Source: Rhodobacterales bacterium
GTDB taxonomy: Bacteria > Pseudomonadota > Alphaproteobacteria > Rhodobacterales > Rhodobacteraceae
Length of the DNA stretch: 59,684 bases
Reading direction: 5' to 3'
Assembly: GCA_003249215.1 (NCBI GenBank)
Contig: QKJR01000025.1
Location: 1-59,684 of the forward strand
Made by a program: the position numbers and the translations under genes. Positions 1 through 8,159 of the stretch are shown here, in pieces. The notes under the pieces are model-generated. The model made no database searches, was not told where the DNA came from, and worked only from the letters and a program-made list of their open reading frames with translations. The first letter of the stretch is position 1. Each line of letters begins with the position of its first letter.

Positions 1-9
1 GACTTGCAT
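1..9 (-). CDS. rplI: 50S ribosomal protein L9, first three codons (partial)
   Basis: Only the start of the gene lies in the window. After the rpsR stop, the minus strand reads AAGGAG, a short spacer, then ATG CAA GTC (Met-Gln-Val). This matches the usual N-terminus of ribosomal protein L9 and the widespread order rpsF-rpsR-rplI. The rest of the gene lies beyond the left edge. The call rests on position and three codons, so it is an inference from synteny. Confidence 0.7.
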
Positions 10-21
10 GGATCTGTCTCC

Positions 22-249
22 TTACTTCACGGCGTAGGGCAGCAGGGCGAGGAAGCGGGCGCGTTTGATCGCACGGGCGAGTTCACGCTGCTTCTTGGCC
101 GAGACGGCGGTGATGCGGGCGGGCACGATCTTGCCGCGCTCGGAGATGTAGCGCTGCAGGAGACGCACATCTTTGTAGTCGATTTTCGGCGCGTTCTCAC
201 CCGAGAAGGGGCAGACTTTGCGACGACGGAAAAACGGTTTGTTCGCCAT
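22..249 (-). CDS. rpsR: 30S ribosomal protein S18
   Basis: This 75-residue protein has the normal S18 length. It carries the family core ([10 protein letters not shown] near residue 6, then [18 protein letters not shown], and a basic C-terminal stretch ending LLPYAVK). S18 binds S6 on the platform of the small ribosomal subunit and contacts 16S rRNA. The gene sits 20 bases after rpsF and just before rplI, so the three are probably co-transcribed. The identification is secure. Confidence 0.97.
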   Translation of the reverse strand: MANKPFFRRRKVCPFSGENAPKIDYKDVRLLQRYISERGKIVPARITAVSAKKQRELARAIKRARFLALLPYAVK

Positions 250-269
250 GGGTTAGCTCCTTGTCTCGA

Positions 270-650
270 TCAACGGCGCTCGCGGCGCGGGCCGCGGTCA
301 TCGCGCGAGCCGCGGTCATCGCGGTCGTCACGCTTCTGCATCTGCACCGAGGGACCTTCCTCGTGGGCGTCGACCTTGATGGTCAGCACGCGCATGACGT
401 CGTCATGCAGACGGGCCAGACGCTCCATTTCCGTGACGGCGGCCGAGGGGGCATCCGTTTTCAGGAAGGCGTAGTGGCCTTTGCGGTTCTTGTTGATCTT
501 GTAGGCCATGGTCTTCACGCCCCAGTATTCGGATTCGACGACCTTGCCGCCGTTGTCCGAAAGGACCGTGGAGAAATGTTCGACAAGGCCTTCGGCCTGC
601 GCGTTGGACAGGTCCTGACGCGCGATGAGGACATGCTCGTAAAGCGGCAT
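270..650 (-). CDS. rpsF: 30S ribosomal protein S6
   Basis: This 126-residue protein starts [14 protein letters not shown], the standard S6 opening. It contains the conserved [11 protein letters not shown] region and an acidic/charged tail rich in Asp and Arg, as in many alphaproteobacteria. An upstream in-frame Met would add 20 residues, but the start at 650 has a good AGGAG site and matches the family. S6 forms a heterodimer with S18 on the 30S platform. A likely sigma-70 promoter lies about 100 bases upstream. Confidence 0.97.
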   Translation of the reverse strand: MPLYEHVLIARQDLSNAQAEGLVEHFSTVLSDNGGKVVESEYWGVKTMAYKINKNRKGHYAFLKTDAPSAAVTEMERLARLHDDVMRVLTIKVDAHEEGPSVQMQKRDDRDDRGSRDDRGPRRERR

Positions 651-750
651 GTGTGCTCCTGTTCTCTGGGCGGCTTCATAGGCGGGTCTGGATCTTCCGC
701 GCCCCGCCACGAGAGGCTCCGCCGGTTCAACGAATTGCGGAAGTCCGCGC

Positions 751-778
751 GTTATAGGCCAAGGCGCGCGCGATGCAA
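751..778 (-). promoter_or_regulatory. probable sigma-70 promoter of rpsF-rpsR-rplI
   Basis: On the minus strand TTGCAT and TATAAC are separated by 16 bases, about 100 bases upstream of the rpsF start. The two hexamers are close to the -35 and -10 consensus in an otherwise GC-rich stretch. No transcript data are available, so this is a sequence-based guess. Confidence 0.45.
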
Positions 779-814
779 GGGAAATCGGGGACGGTTGGCG
801 CCCCTCATTCCCGC

Positions 815-1819
815 TCAGGCGGCGGGCGCCGCCATGCCGATCTCGCGCATCACCTCCGCCCCGATCTCGAAGCTGCGTTTGCGCGCCTCATGGTCGAAGA
901 TGTGGCCGGTCAGGATCACCTCATCGGGCTGGTGGCGCGCGATCAGCACGGCAAGCTGCGCGCGCACCTCGGCGGGATCGCCCACTGCGGTGATCCGCAA
1001 CTGCCGCTCGGCCATGGCGATTTCGGCCGGGCTGCCCACGCTCGACAGATCCGCGACCGGCGGCGGCAGCGGCCCGGTATCGCCGCGCCGCATGCCGATG
1101 AACCGCGCGAGCATCGAGGAGCGCAAGAGATGCGCCTCGGCCGAGGTCTCGGCGGCAAAGAGATTGACCGCGAGCATGAACCGCGGTGCGGGCGTCACGC
1201 CCGGACGGAAGCGACTGCGATAGATCTCGCGCGCCTCCTCGAGCGCATCGGGGGCGAAATGGCTGGCAAAGGCATAGGGCAGCCCGAGATAGGCCGCGAG
1301 CTGCGCGCCAAAGAGCGAGGAGCCGAGCATCCAGACCGGCACATGCGTGCCCTGCCCCGGCACCGCGCGCACCCGCTGGCCCGGCTGTTCGTCGCCGAGA
1401 AACCCCATCAGCTCGACCACATCCTCGGGGAAGCGATCGGAATTCAGAACGCCCCGGCGCAGCGCCTGCGCGGTCTCGCCATCGGTGCCGGGCGCACGCC
1501 CGACGCCAAGGTCGATCCGCCCGGGGTAGAGCGTGGCCAGTGTGCCGAAGGCCTCGGCCACCTGCAAAGGCGCGTGATTGGGCAGCATGATCCCCCCGGC
1601 GCCGACCCGAATGGTCGAGGTCTGCCCCGCGACATGGCCGATCAGCACAGCCGTGGCGGCCGAGGCGATGCCGGTCGCATTGTGATGTTCCGCGAGCCAG
1701 TAGCGGTGATATCCGAGCGCCTCGGCATGGCGGGCGAGCGAGACGGTATTGGCCAGCGCCCGGGCCACGGTGGCCCCTTGCGGCACGGGCGAGAGATCGA
1801 GCAGGGAATAGGGGATCAT
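815..1819 (-). CDS. LLM-class flavin-dependent oxidoreductase (luciferase-like, YhbW type)
   Basis: The protein has 334 residues, the usual length for single-component LLM oxidoreductases. It shows the family opening [10 protein letters not shown], then RYWLAEHHN near residue 40, [14 protein letters not shown] near 73-86 and [11 protein letters not shown] near 105. These are hallmarks of the bacterial luciferase-like TIM-barrel group. Members use reduced FMN/F420-like flavins, and the substrate cannot be predicted. The start at 1819 is preceded by AAAGGAA. It lies alone between rpsF and an EamA transporter gene on the same strand. Confidence 0.85.
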   Translation of the reverse strand: MIPYSLLDLSPVPQGATVARALANTVSLARHAEALGYHRYWLAEHHNATGIASAATAVLIGHVAGQTSTIRVGAGGIMLPNHAPLQVAEAFGTLATLYPGRIDLGVGRAPGTDGETAQALRRGVLNSDRFPEDVVELMGFLGDEQPGQRVRAVPGQGTHVPVWMLGSSLFGAQLAAYLGLPYAFASHFAPDALEEAREIYRSRFRPGVTPAPRFMLAVNLFAAETSAEAHLLRSSMLARFIGMRRGDTGPLPPPVADLSSVGSPAEIAMAERQLRITAVGDPAEVRAQLAVLIARHQPDEVILTGHIFDHEARKRSFEIGAEVMREIGMAAPAA

Positions 1820-1910
1820 CGGGGTTCCTTTCGCGCCTCATCTAGGGCGGTTGCGAGCCCCGTCAGCCCCCGCCACGCACTCGGCGCGGACTTTCGCATC
1901 ACTGGCCGTC

Positions 1911-2825
1911 TCAGGCCGCCTTGCGGGCGAGCACGATGCCGGCGAGGATCAGGGCAAAGCCCACCGCATGATAGAGATGCAGCGCCTCGCCGAGGAAGAT
2001 CATCGACAGGATCGCGCCATAGACCGGCAAGAGGTGGATGAACTGCCCGACCCGCGCGGGGCCGGCGAGCGACACCCCCTTCATGTAAAGCAGCGTCGCC
2101 AGCACCGAGGGGACAATGCCGACATAGGCCATCGCGGCGATCGCCCCGGGCGAGAAGCTCGGGACCCGGCCCGAGGCGATCTCCCACGCGAGGAAGGGCA
2201 AAAGCAGCACGAGCGTGATCGCCGAATGCACGGTCAGCAGGCCGAGCCGGTTGATCGCGGGCGGGATCATGGTCAGCCCGAGCGTATAGATCGCCCAGCA
2301 GATCATCGCGACGAAGATGATCAGATCGCCGCGCGAGAACTCGAGCCGCAGGAGCCGCCCGGGCTCACCATGCAGGATGACGGTGGCCACACCCAGCGTC
2401 GAGATCGCGAGCCCGATCCCCTGCAAGAGCGTGATCTTGCGCCCCCAGAAGAGCGCGCCGAGGATCAGGATCAGCACCGGGATCGTGGAATTGAGCAGCA
2501 TCCCGTTGGTGGCGGTCGTATATTGCAGCCCGAGATAGACGAGCGTGTTGAAGCCGGTCACGCCCGGGATCCCGACCCAGAGCACCTTGACCCAATGCGC
2601 GCGATACCACGGCATGTCACGGCGCAGCGCGGCCATTGCGAAGGGCAGCAGGCACAGGAAAGCGATGCCCCAGCGCGCGAAGGCGAGCGCGAAGGGCGGC
2701 ACCTCGCCGCGCGCCGCGCGCGCCACGATGAAATTGCCGGCCCAGAACAGCGTCGGCAGCAGCAGCGCCGCCCAGAGCGTCCAGTCGATCCCGCGCTTCG
2801 CGCTCGTCGCGTTTCCGTCCTGCAT
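1911..2825 (-). CDS. EamA/DMT-family transporter (drug/metabolite exporter)
   Basis: The 304-residue protein is very hydrophobic, with about ten predicted membrane segments arranged as two EamA repeats. The repeats begin at TLFWAGNFIVAR and, in the second half, at ICWAIYTLGLTM. Such proteins export amino acids or metabolites across the inner membrane, and the substrate is not predictable. The start at 2825 is chosen over an upstream Met because GGAGGGG precedes it and the extra 27 residues are not membrane-like. A spacer containing a dispersed repeat separates it from the aldehyde dehydrogenase gene. Confidence 0.88.
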   Translation of the reverse strand: MQDGNATSAKRGIDWTLWAALLLPTLFWAGNFIVARAARGEVPPFALAFARWGIAFLCLLPFAMAALRRDMPWYRAHWVKVLWVGIPGVTGFNTLVYLGLQYTTATNGMLLNSTIPVLILILGALFWGRKITLLQGIGLAISTLGVATVILHGEPGRLLRLEFSRGDLIIFVAMICWAIYTLGLTMIPPAINRLGLLTVHSAITLVLLLPFLAWEIASGRVPSFSPGAIAAMAYVGIVPSVLATLLYMKGVSLAGPARVGQFIHLLPVYGAILSMIFLGEALHLYHAVGFALILAGIVLARKAA

Positions 2826-2916
2826 CGTCCCCTCCGCTTTCGGCCCGGTGTGGGGGAAATCCCGGCCGGGGGCAAGGGGACTTTGCCCCGAGGGGCGCGC
2901 GGACACCGGCGCAGGA

Positions 2917-2970
2917 GGGGGGCTCTGCCCCCCGCTTCGCTCCCCCCGGGATATTTGGATCAGGTTGAAG
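2917..2970. repeat. dispersed intergenic repeat, copy A (hairpin plus GGGATATTTGG core)
   Basis: A perfect 7-bp hairpin (GGGGGGC-tct-GCCCCCC, 2917-2933) is followed by a core CCCGGGATATTTGGATCAGG. The core resembles sequences near 36836 and 41701 in this window. The element lies between an aldehyde dehydrogenase gene and the EamA gene. Similar GC hairpins followed by an ATATTTGG core are common between genes in Rhodobacteraceae, from general familiarity; its function is unknown. Confidence 0.6.
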
Positions 2971-2993
2971 GGCAGATCGCGTGCGCCCGAGCC

Positions 2994-4388
2994 TCAACCG
3001 ACGAGGCGCTGCACGAGCCGTGCGAGCCGGGCCTTGGCGCCGCTATAGGGCGGCATCAGGAGGCCAAGCGCCGAGAAGCGGTCCTCGAGCACCGGCTTTT
3101 CATGCGAGAAGGCGCGAAAGCCCCAGAGCCCATGCGCGGCCCCGAGCCCCGAAGTGCCGATCCCGCCGAAGGGCAGCCCGAGGTGCAGGTAATGGGCGAG
3201 CGTGACGTTGATGCCGACCGCGCCCGAGCGGGTCTCGCGGGTGATCCGCTCGATCAGGGCGCGGTCGCGCTCGAAGACATAGAGCGCGAGCGGTTTTTCC
3301 CCCGCGCCGATCCGGTCGAGCACCTCGGAAAGGTCGTCATAGGCGATCACCGGCAGGACCGGGCCGAAGATCTCCTCGCGCTCGACGCCCATCTCGGGGG
3401 CGGTGCGGGTGAGAACGGTGGGCGCGATGAAGCGCGTCTCCTCCTCCATCGCGCCGCCCGCGGCGAGGGTGGCACCGCCCGCGAGCGCACCGTTGATCAG
3501 GCCCTTCAGCCGCGCGAAATGGCGGGCGTTCACGATCCGCGCGAAGCTGCGGCTGGCTTCGGGGCGCGCGCCATACATCGCCGCGATCTGGCCGCGCAGC
3601 TCGGCCAGGAAGCGTTCCTCCCAGGCGCGCGGCACGAAGACATGATCGGGGGCGATGCAGGTCTGGCCGGCATTGGCGAACTTGCCCCAGGCGATCATGC
3701 GGGCCGCGCGTTTCATATCGGCTCCGGGGCCGATGATGACGGGGGATTTTCCGCCCAATTCCAGAGTGACGGAGGCCAGCGTCTTGGCCGCCGCCGCCAT
3801 GACGATGCGGCCGACCTCGGGCGAGCCGGTGAAGAAGATATGATCGAAGGGCAGCGCCAGCAGTTCGGTCGAGGTTTCGACCCCGCCCTCGGCCACCGAC
3901 ACGAGATCGGCGGGCAAGGCGGAGGCCACGATCCGGGCAATCAGCGCCGAGGTTGCGGGCGCGAGTTCCGAGGGTTTGATCACCGCCCCGCAGCCCGCCG
4001 CCAGCGCCGAGACGAGCGGGCCGAGCGCGAGCGACAGCGGGTAGTTCCAGGGCGCGATGATCAGCGCCGTGCCCTTCGGCTCGGGGCGGATTGCGGCCCG
4101 CGTGCCGAGCATCGCAAGCGTCGGGCGCACCCGGCGGACCCGCATCCAGCCCCGCAAGTGGCGGCGCGCATGGCGGATCTCGGCCAGCACCGGCAGGATC
4201 TCGGTCAGGCGCGTCTCGACCGCGGGCTTGCCGAGATCGGCGGCGAGGGCGGCAAGGATCGCCGGCTCCTCGGCGCGGATCGCACGGGCAAGGGCCACAA
4301 GGGCGGCCTCGCGCGCGGCACGGTCGGGGCCGGCCGGGCGCCCCGCCTCGCCCGCCTTGACCCGCTCGAAGGCCGCCGCCGCGCTCAT
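2994..4388 (-). CDS. NAD(P)-dependent aldehyde dehydrogenase (class 3/coniferyl-aldehyde type)
   Basis: The 464-residue protein has the class 3 ALDH architecture: APWNYPLSL near 112, the cofactor-loop FTGSPEVGR near 187, the general base Glu210 in LELGGKSP, and the catalytic Cys244 in GQTCIAPD. Class 3 members lack the N-terminal extension of class 1/2 enzymes and often oxidise aliphatic or aromatic aldehydes. Its start overlaps the end of the FAH-hydrolase gene by ATGA, so the two are translationally coupled. The substrate is unknown. Confidence 0.9.
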   Translation of the reverse strand: MSAAAAFERVKAGEAGRPAGPDRAAREAALVALARAIRAEEPAILAALAADLGKPAVETRLTEILPVLAEIRHARRHLRGWMRVRRVRPTLAMLGTRAAIRPEPKGTALIIAPWNYPLSLALGPLVSALAAGCGAVIKPSELAPATSALIARIVASALPADLVSVAEGGVETSTELLALPFDHIFFTGSPEVGRIVMAAAAKTLASVTLELGGKSPVIIGPGADMKRAARMIAWGKFANAGQTCIAPDHVFVPRAWEERFLAELRGQIAAMYGARPEASRSFARIVNARHFARLKGLINGALAGGATLAAGGAMEEETRFIAPTVLTRTAPEMGVEREEIFGPVLPVIAYDDLSEVLDRIGAGEKPLALYVFERDRALIERITRETRSGAVGINVTLAHYLHLGLPFGGIGTSGLGAAHGLWGFRAFSHEKPVLEDRFSALGLLMPPYSGAKARLARLVQRLVG

Positions 4389-5227
4389 GCCTGGGTAACC
4401 GTCTGGCGCTGTTCGCCCAGGCCCTCGATCCCGAGCGTCATCACGTCACCGGGCACGAGGAACCGGGGCGGTTTCATCCCCATGCCGACGCCCGGGGGCG
4501 TGCCGGTGGTGATCACATCGCCCGGCTCGAGCGTCATGAAGCGGCTCAGGTAGCTGACGAGAAAGGCCACGCCATAGACCATCGTCGCCGTCGTGCCGCG
4601 CTGCATCGCCGCGCCGTTCACATCGAGCCAGAGGCCGAGCGCCTGCGGATCGGCGACCTCCTCTCGCGTCACGAGCCAGGGCCCGAGCGGCGCGAAAGTG
4701 TCATGGCTCTTGCCCTTGACCCACTGCCCCGCGCGCTCGGCCTGAAAGGCGCGTTCGGAGACATCGTTACAGATCATGTAGCCCGCGACATGACCGAGCG
4801 CCGCCGCCTCGGGCACATATTTCGCCCGCGTGCCGATGACGAAGGCAAGCTCGACCTCCCAGTCGAGCTTCTCGCTCTCGTGCGGGCGCTCGACCGCATC
4901 GTTCGGGCCGCAGATCGAGGAGGTCGCCTTCATAAAGATCACGGGTTCCGGCGGCACCTGCATCCCGGCCTCGGCGGCGTGATCGGCATAGTTGAGACCG
5001 ACCGCGATCAGCTTGCCGACGCGCGCGACCGGGGCCCCGAGGCGCGTGGCCGGGTCCACCACCGGCAGGGCCGCGGTCTCGACCCGGCCGAGCTGAAACA
5101 GCCCCTCGTCCGAGAGCGCGGCCCCGTCGATATCACCCACCACCCCCGACAGATCGCGGATCGTGCCATCCTCGGCCAGAAGCCCGGGCTTCTCGGCGCC
5201 GGCCTCGCCCCAACGCAAAAGTTTCAT
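4385..5227 (-). CDS. fumarylacetoacetate hydrolase family protein
   Basis: This 280-residue protein has the FAH fold signature: VGLNYADHAAE near 76, then the metal-binding acids in DWEVELAFVIG (Glu124, Glu126) and Asp155 in ICNDVSERAFQ, and a C-terminal GDVITTGTPPGVG. Family members hydrolyse or decarboxylate C-C bonds of acylpyruvates or act on ureidoglycolate-like substrates; which one applies here is not clear. The gene overlaps its neighbours on both sides by 4 bases, linking it to the methylase and aldehyde dehydrogenase genes. Confidence 0.9.
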   Translation of the reverse strand: MKLLRWGEAGAEKPGLLAEDGTIRDLSGVVGDIDGAALSDEGLFQLGRVETAALPVVDPATRLGAPVARVGKLIAVGLNYADHAAEAGMQVPPEPVIFMKATSSICGPNDAVERPHESEKLDWEVELAFVIGTRAKYVPEAAALGHVAGYMICNDVSERAFQAERAGQWVKGKSHDTFAPLGPWLVTREEVADPQALGLWLDVNGAAMQRGTTATMVYGVAFLVSYLSRFMTLEPGDVITTGTPPGVGMGMKPPRFLVPGDVMTLGIEGLGEQRQTVTQA

Positions 5228-6786
5228 CGCTGTCCTCCCTCATGCGCGGCCTCCCCGGCCGCAAGATCCACCTCGCGCGCAAGCGCACGTTCCGCCGCCG
5301 CGCCACCCTGCCCGAGCAAATCCCCGAGCGCCGCGATCCGCGCGGGGCCAAGCCGCGCGAGATCGGGCACCGGGATCTCGAGCAGGTCCCGCGGCTCGAG
5401 CTTTTGCAGGCCCCGCGCATGCCGCCGCATCCGCGCCCCGATAAGCGCCTGCACCGGCGCCGCATTCAGGCAGGCGGCGAGCGCTGCGCCATGCGTCGCC
5501 TCCTGCGGGAAGATGCCGTGGAAGGCGGTCAATTGCCAGACCCCGGCGGTGTTGAGAAGGAACCGCATCGGCCCCCGCCCGAAGGTCGCGGCCCAGAGCG
5601 GCGCGCGCCAGAGCCGTTCGGGCGCATACCAGGGCGTGCGGTTGCGCGTCAGATAGCGCCGGTCGAACCCCTGCGCGGCGCCCTCGGCAACATAGGCGGC
5701 CTCGGCGCGCGAGAGCGGCCCCTTGGGGGCAAAGAGAACCGTGGGCCGGTCGCTCGCGCTCAGCCGGGCGTAGTCCTCGGCGGTGAAAATCAGCCCGCGC
5801 ACATCCGAGGCATTGGCCACGCAGGGCAGAAGATTGCCGGGCGAGAGACCGAGAGCCCGGGCGCGCCCGAGGCTCAGGTGAAAGAAGGCATTGGCGCCGG
5901 TCGCGATGCCCCGGCGGCTGGTCGCGAGAGAGGCGAGCGGCACGAAGCCGGGCGGCAGCGCCTCGGCCTCGCCGCGCAGAAAGGGCTCCCATTTGCGGGC
6001 GCGGACGAGGTCGGCGACCGGCAGACGGCCCCGGATCGCCGCCGCGGGCCAGTCCTGACCGGGCGCGGGCAGCGGGCAATCGGCGGGCAGAAAGACGGTT
6101 TCGACGGTTTCGGGCGGCAAGGTGCCGGGCAGCGGGCGTTCGAGAAGCACGAGGCAGGCGGTCGAGAGCGTGCCCTCGAACACCAGCCGCTCGGCGCAGA
6201 TCTGCACGATCCGGCGCAAGAGCCCCCGCTCGAGCAGCCAGTCGCGCAAGGGCCCCGCGCTGTTGGCGTTGACCCAGTCGCCCGGCAGCAGGAAGGCCGC
6301 GCGCCCGCCGGGGATCAGCCGCGCCGCGGCCTCGAGCGTGAAGGCCACATAGGCATTGGCGAGCCCCGAGAGCGTGACGCCATGGCGCGCGCCGATTTCG
6401 GGCAGTTGCGCGCGCAGCCGCGAGCCCGCGGCGGGGCGCAGATAGGGCGGATTGGCGATGATGCCGGCAACCGGCTCGGGCGTGGTTGCGAGGAAATCGC
6501 CCTGCTGCAGAGCGCAGGCCCCGCCCTGCCCCGCCCGCAGGATCGCAAGTGCGGCCGGGTCGATCTCGACCCCGATCCGGGGCCGATCCGGGTCGCGCGC
6601 GGCCATCGCCCGCAACAGCACCCCGGTGCCCGCCGCCGGGTCAAGCACCGGCCCGGGCACCGCCCCCGCCACCCAATCGGCCATGAGTGCGGCACACTCA
6701 GGCGGCGTGAAGACCTGCCCCAGCTGGCGGCGATGCGCGGCGGGCGTCGCCGCGCAATAGGCCGCCTCGGGGCTCGGCGCCGTCAT
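5224..6786 (-). CDS. N6-adenine DNA methyltransferase, orphan
   Basis: The 520-residue protein carries amino-methyltransferase motifs: QVFTPPE near 24 (motif X), DPAAGTG at 49-55 (SAM-binding motif I) and NPPY at 112-115 (catalytic motif IV of N6-adenine enzymes). About 350 further residues probably form the target-recognition part. The start at 6786 lies two bases after the pepT stop. No restriction endonuclease or specificity gene is nearby, so it looks like a solitary methylase read with metabolic genes. The target site is unknown. RNA or protein methylation is possible but less likely with NPPY. Confidence 0.85.
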   Translation of the reverse strand: MTAPSPEAAYCAATPAAHRRQLGQVFTPPECAALMADWVAGAVPGPVLDPAAGTGVLLRAMAARDPDRPRIGVEIDPAALAILRAGQGGACALQQGDFLATTPEPVAGIIANPPYLRPAAGSRLRAQLPEIGARHGVTLSGLANAYVAFTLEAAARLIPGGRAAFLLPGDWVNANSAGPLRDWLLERGLLRRIVQICAERLVFEGTLSTACLVLLERPLPGTLPPETVETVFLPADCPLPAPGQDWPAAAIRGRLPVADLVRARKWEPFLRGEAEALPPGFVPLASLATSRRGIATGANAFFHLSLGRARALGLSPGNLLPCVANASDVRGLIFTAEDYARLSASDRPTVLFAPKGPLSRAEAAYVAEGAAQGFDRRYLTRNRTPWYAPERLWRAPLWAATFGRGPMRFLLNTAGVWQLTAFHGIFPQEATHGAALAACLNAAPVQALIGARMRRHARGLQKLEPRDLLEIPVPDLARLGPARIAALGDLLGQGGAAAERALAREVDLAAGEAAHEGGQR

Positions 6787-6788
6787 GC

Positions 6789-8027
6789 TCAGCCCTTCGC
6801 GGCGGCGAGGCCCACCAGCCGCAACGCAACCCGCGTCGCGACCGCCATATCCTGCACCGAGATCCATTCGAGCGGCCCGTGAATGTCCTGCATCCCGGTA
6901 AAGAGGTTCGGACAGGGCACGCCCATCTCGGTCAGCCGCGAGCCATCGGTGCCGCCGCGGATCGGTACCGAGACCGGCTCGATCCCCTCGGCACGGGCGG
7001 CCGCGCGGGCGAGCTCGACCGGCGTCATGTCGTTTTCCAGCCAATAGCGCATGTTGCGGTATTGCGGCTTGATCGTGCAGGTGATCGACGCGCGCGGCTC
7101 GGTTGCGGCGACCGCGGCGCAGACCTGCTCGAGCAGCACGCCACGCGCGGCCAGGCCCTCGCGCTCGAAGTCGCGCAGGATGATCGTCAGCTCGCACTCC
7201 GCCGCCGTGCCATTGAGGTTGGTGATATGCCAGAACCCCTCGCGCCCCTCGACCACTTCGGGCGTCTGGGTCGCCTGCGGCAGCATCTCGATCACTTTAG
7301 CTGCGAGGTGCAAGGCATTGACCATCTTGCCTTTTGCGGTGCCGGGATGGGTGCTGACACCGGCGATGCGCACCTTGGCACCATCGGCCGAGAAGCTCTC
7401 ATATTCGATCTCGCCCACCGCGCCGCCGTCGAGCGTATAGGCGAAATCGACGCCGAGATCGGCGGGCAGACGGGCGTCGACGCCGCGGCCGATCTCCTCA
7501 TCGGGGGTGAAGGCGATGCGCAGATCGCCGCGCGGCAGATCGGGATTGGCGATCAGATGCTCGGCCAAAGTCATCAGAACCGCCACCCCCGCCTTGTCAT
7601 CGGCGCCCAGAAGCGTGGTCCCCGAGGCGGTGATCAGGTCATGGCCCACCTTCTCGGCCAGATAGGGATTGTGCGCGGGGCTGAGCACGAGCGGCGCATC
7701 GGGAAAGGTGATTTCGCCGCCATTGTAGCCGCGGATCACGCGGGGCTTCACGCCGGTCGCATTATAGGCGGGCGCGGTGTCCATATGCGCGAGCATCCCG
7801 ATCTTCGGCGCGCCGGGCGTATTGCCGGGCACCGTGGCCAGAACCGCGCCATAGTCGGTGATCTGCACATCGGCCGCCCCGATCGCGGTGAGCTCTTCGG
7901 CGAGGATCTTCGCCAGATCGAGCTGGATCGCGGTCGAGGGGCTCGCGGGGCTCTCTGCGTCGCTCTGGGTGTCCACCGCCGCATAACGGCAAAGCCGCGC
8001 TTCGAGCGCCGAGTCGAATTTGGTCAT
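6789..8027 (-). CDS. pepT: peptidase T (tripeptide aminopeptidase)
   Basis: The 412-residue length fits PepT, an M20-family di-zinc enzyme that removes N-terminal residues from tripeptides in the cytoplasm. Visible metal and catalytic residues are His81 and Asp83 in LAHMDTAP, the GADDKAG motif near 141, and Glu177-Glu178 in PDEEIG. The C-terminal RGGTDGSRL and MQDIHGP motifs complete the site. A GGAGG ribosome site precedes the start. The gene heads the run pepT-methylase-FAH-ALDH. Confidence 0.95.
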   Translation of the reverse strand: MTKFDSALEARLCRYAAVDTQSDAESPASPSTAIQLDLAKILAEELTAIGAADVQITDYGAVLATVPGNTPGAPKIGMLAHMDTAPAYNATGVKPRVIRGYNGGEITFPDAPLVLSPAHNPYLAEKVGHDLITASGTTLLGADDKAGVAVLMTLAEHLIANPDLPRGDLRIAFTPDEEIGRGVDARLPADLGVDFAYTLDGGAVGEIEYESFSADGAKVRIAGVSTHPGTAKGKMVNALHLAAKVIEMLPQATQTPEVVEGREGFWHITNLNGTAAECELTIILRDFEREGLAARGVLLEQVCAAVAATEPRASITCTIKPQYRNMRYWLENDMTPVELARAAARAEGIEPVSVPIRGGTDGSRLTEMGVPCPNLFTGMQDIHGPLEWISVQDMAVATRVALRLVGLAAAKG

Positions 8028-8110
8028 GTCTGCCTCCGGGTTGGGGCGATCAGGCCGCCCCGGGGCGGAACTGTCAAGCGATGCCGCCGCCGCCCTTGCG
8101 GCAAGGAAAA

Positions 8111-8138
8111 GGGCGCCGGCCCGAACGGACCGGCGCCC
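8111..8138 (-). terminator. rho-independent terminator after the aminotransferase gene
   Basis: A 9-bp GC stem (GGGCGCCGG/CCGGCGCCC), extended by three inner pairs, is followed on the minus strand by TTTTCC. It lies just after the stop of the class III aminotransferase gene and before pepT. Confidence 0.8.
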
Positions 8139-8159
8139 TGCCCCGTTCCGGGGATCGGA

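Noticed and set aside
1851..4553. A 900-codon plus-strand open frame across the EamA and aldehyde dehydrogenase genes
   Set aside because: It crosses two real genes and their spacer, lacks any domain signature and is explained by codon bias in high-GC DNA.
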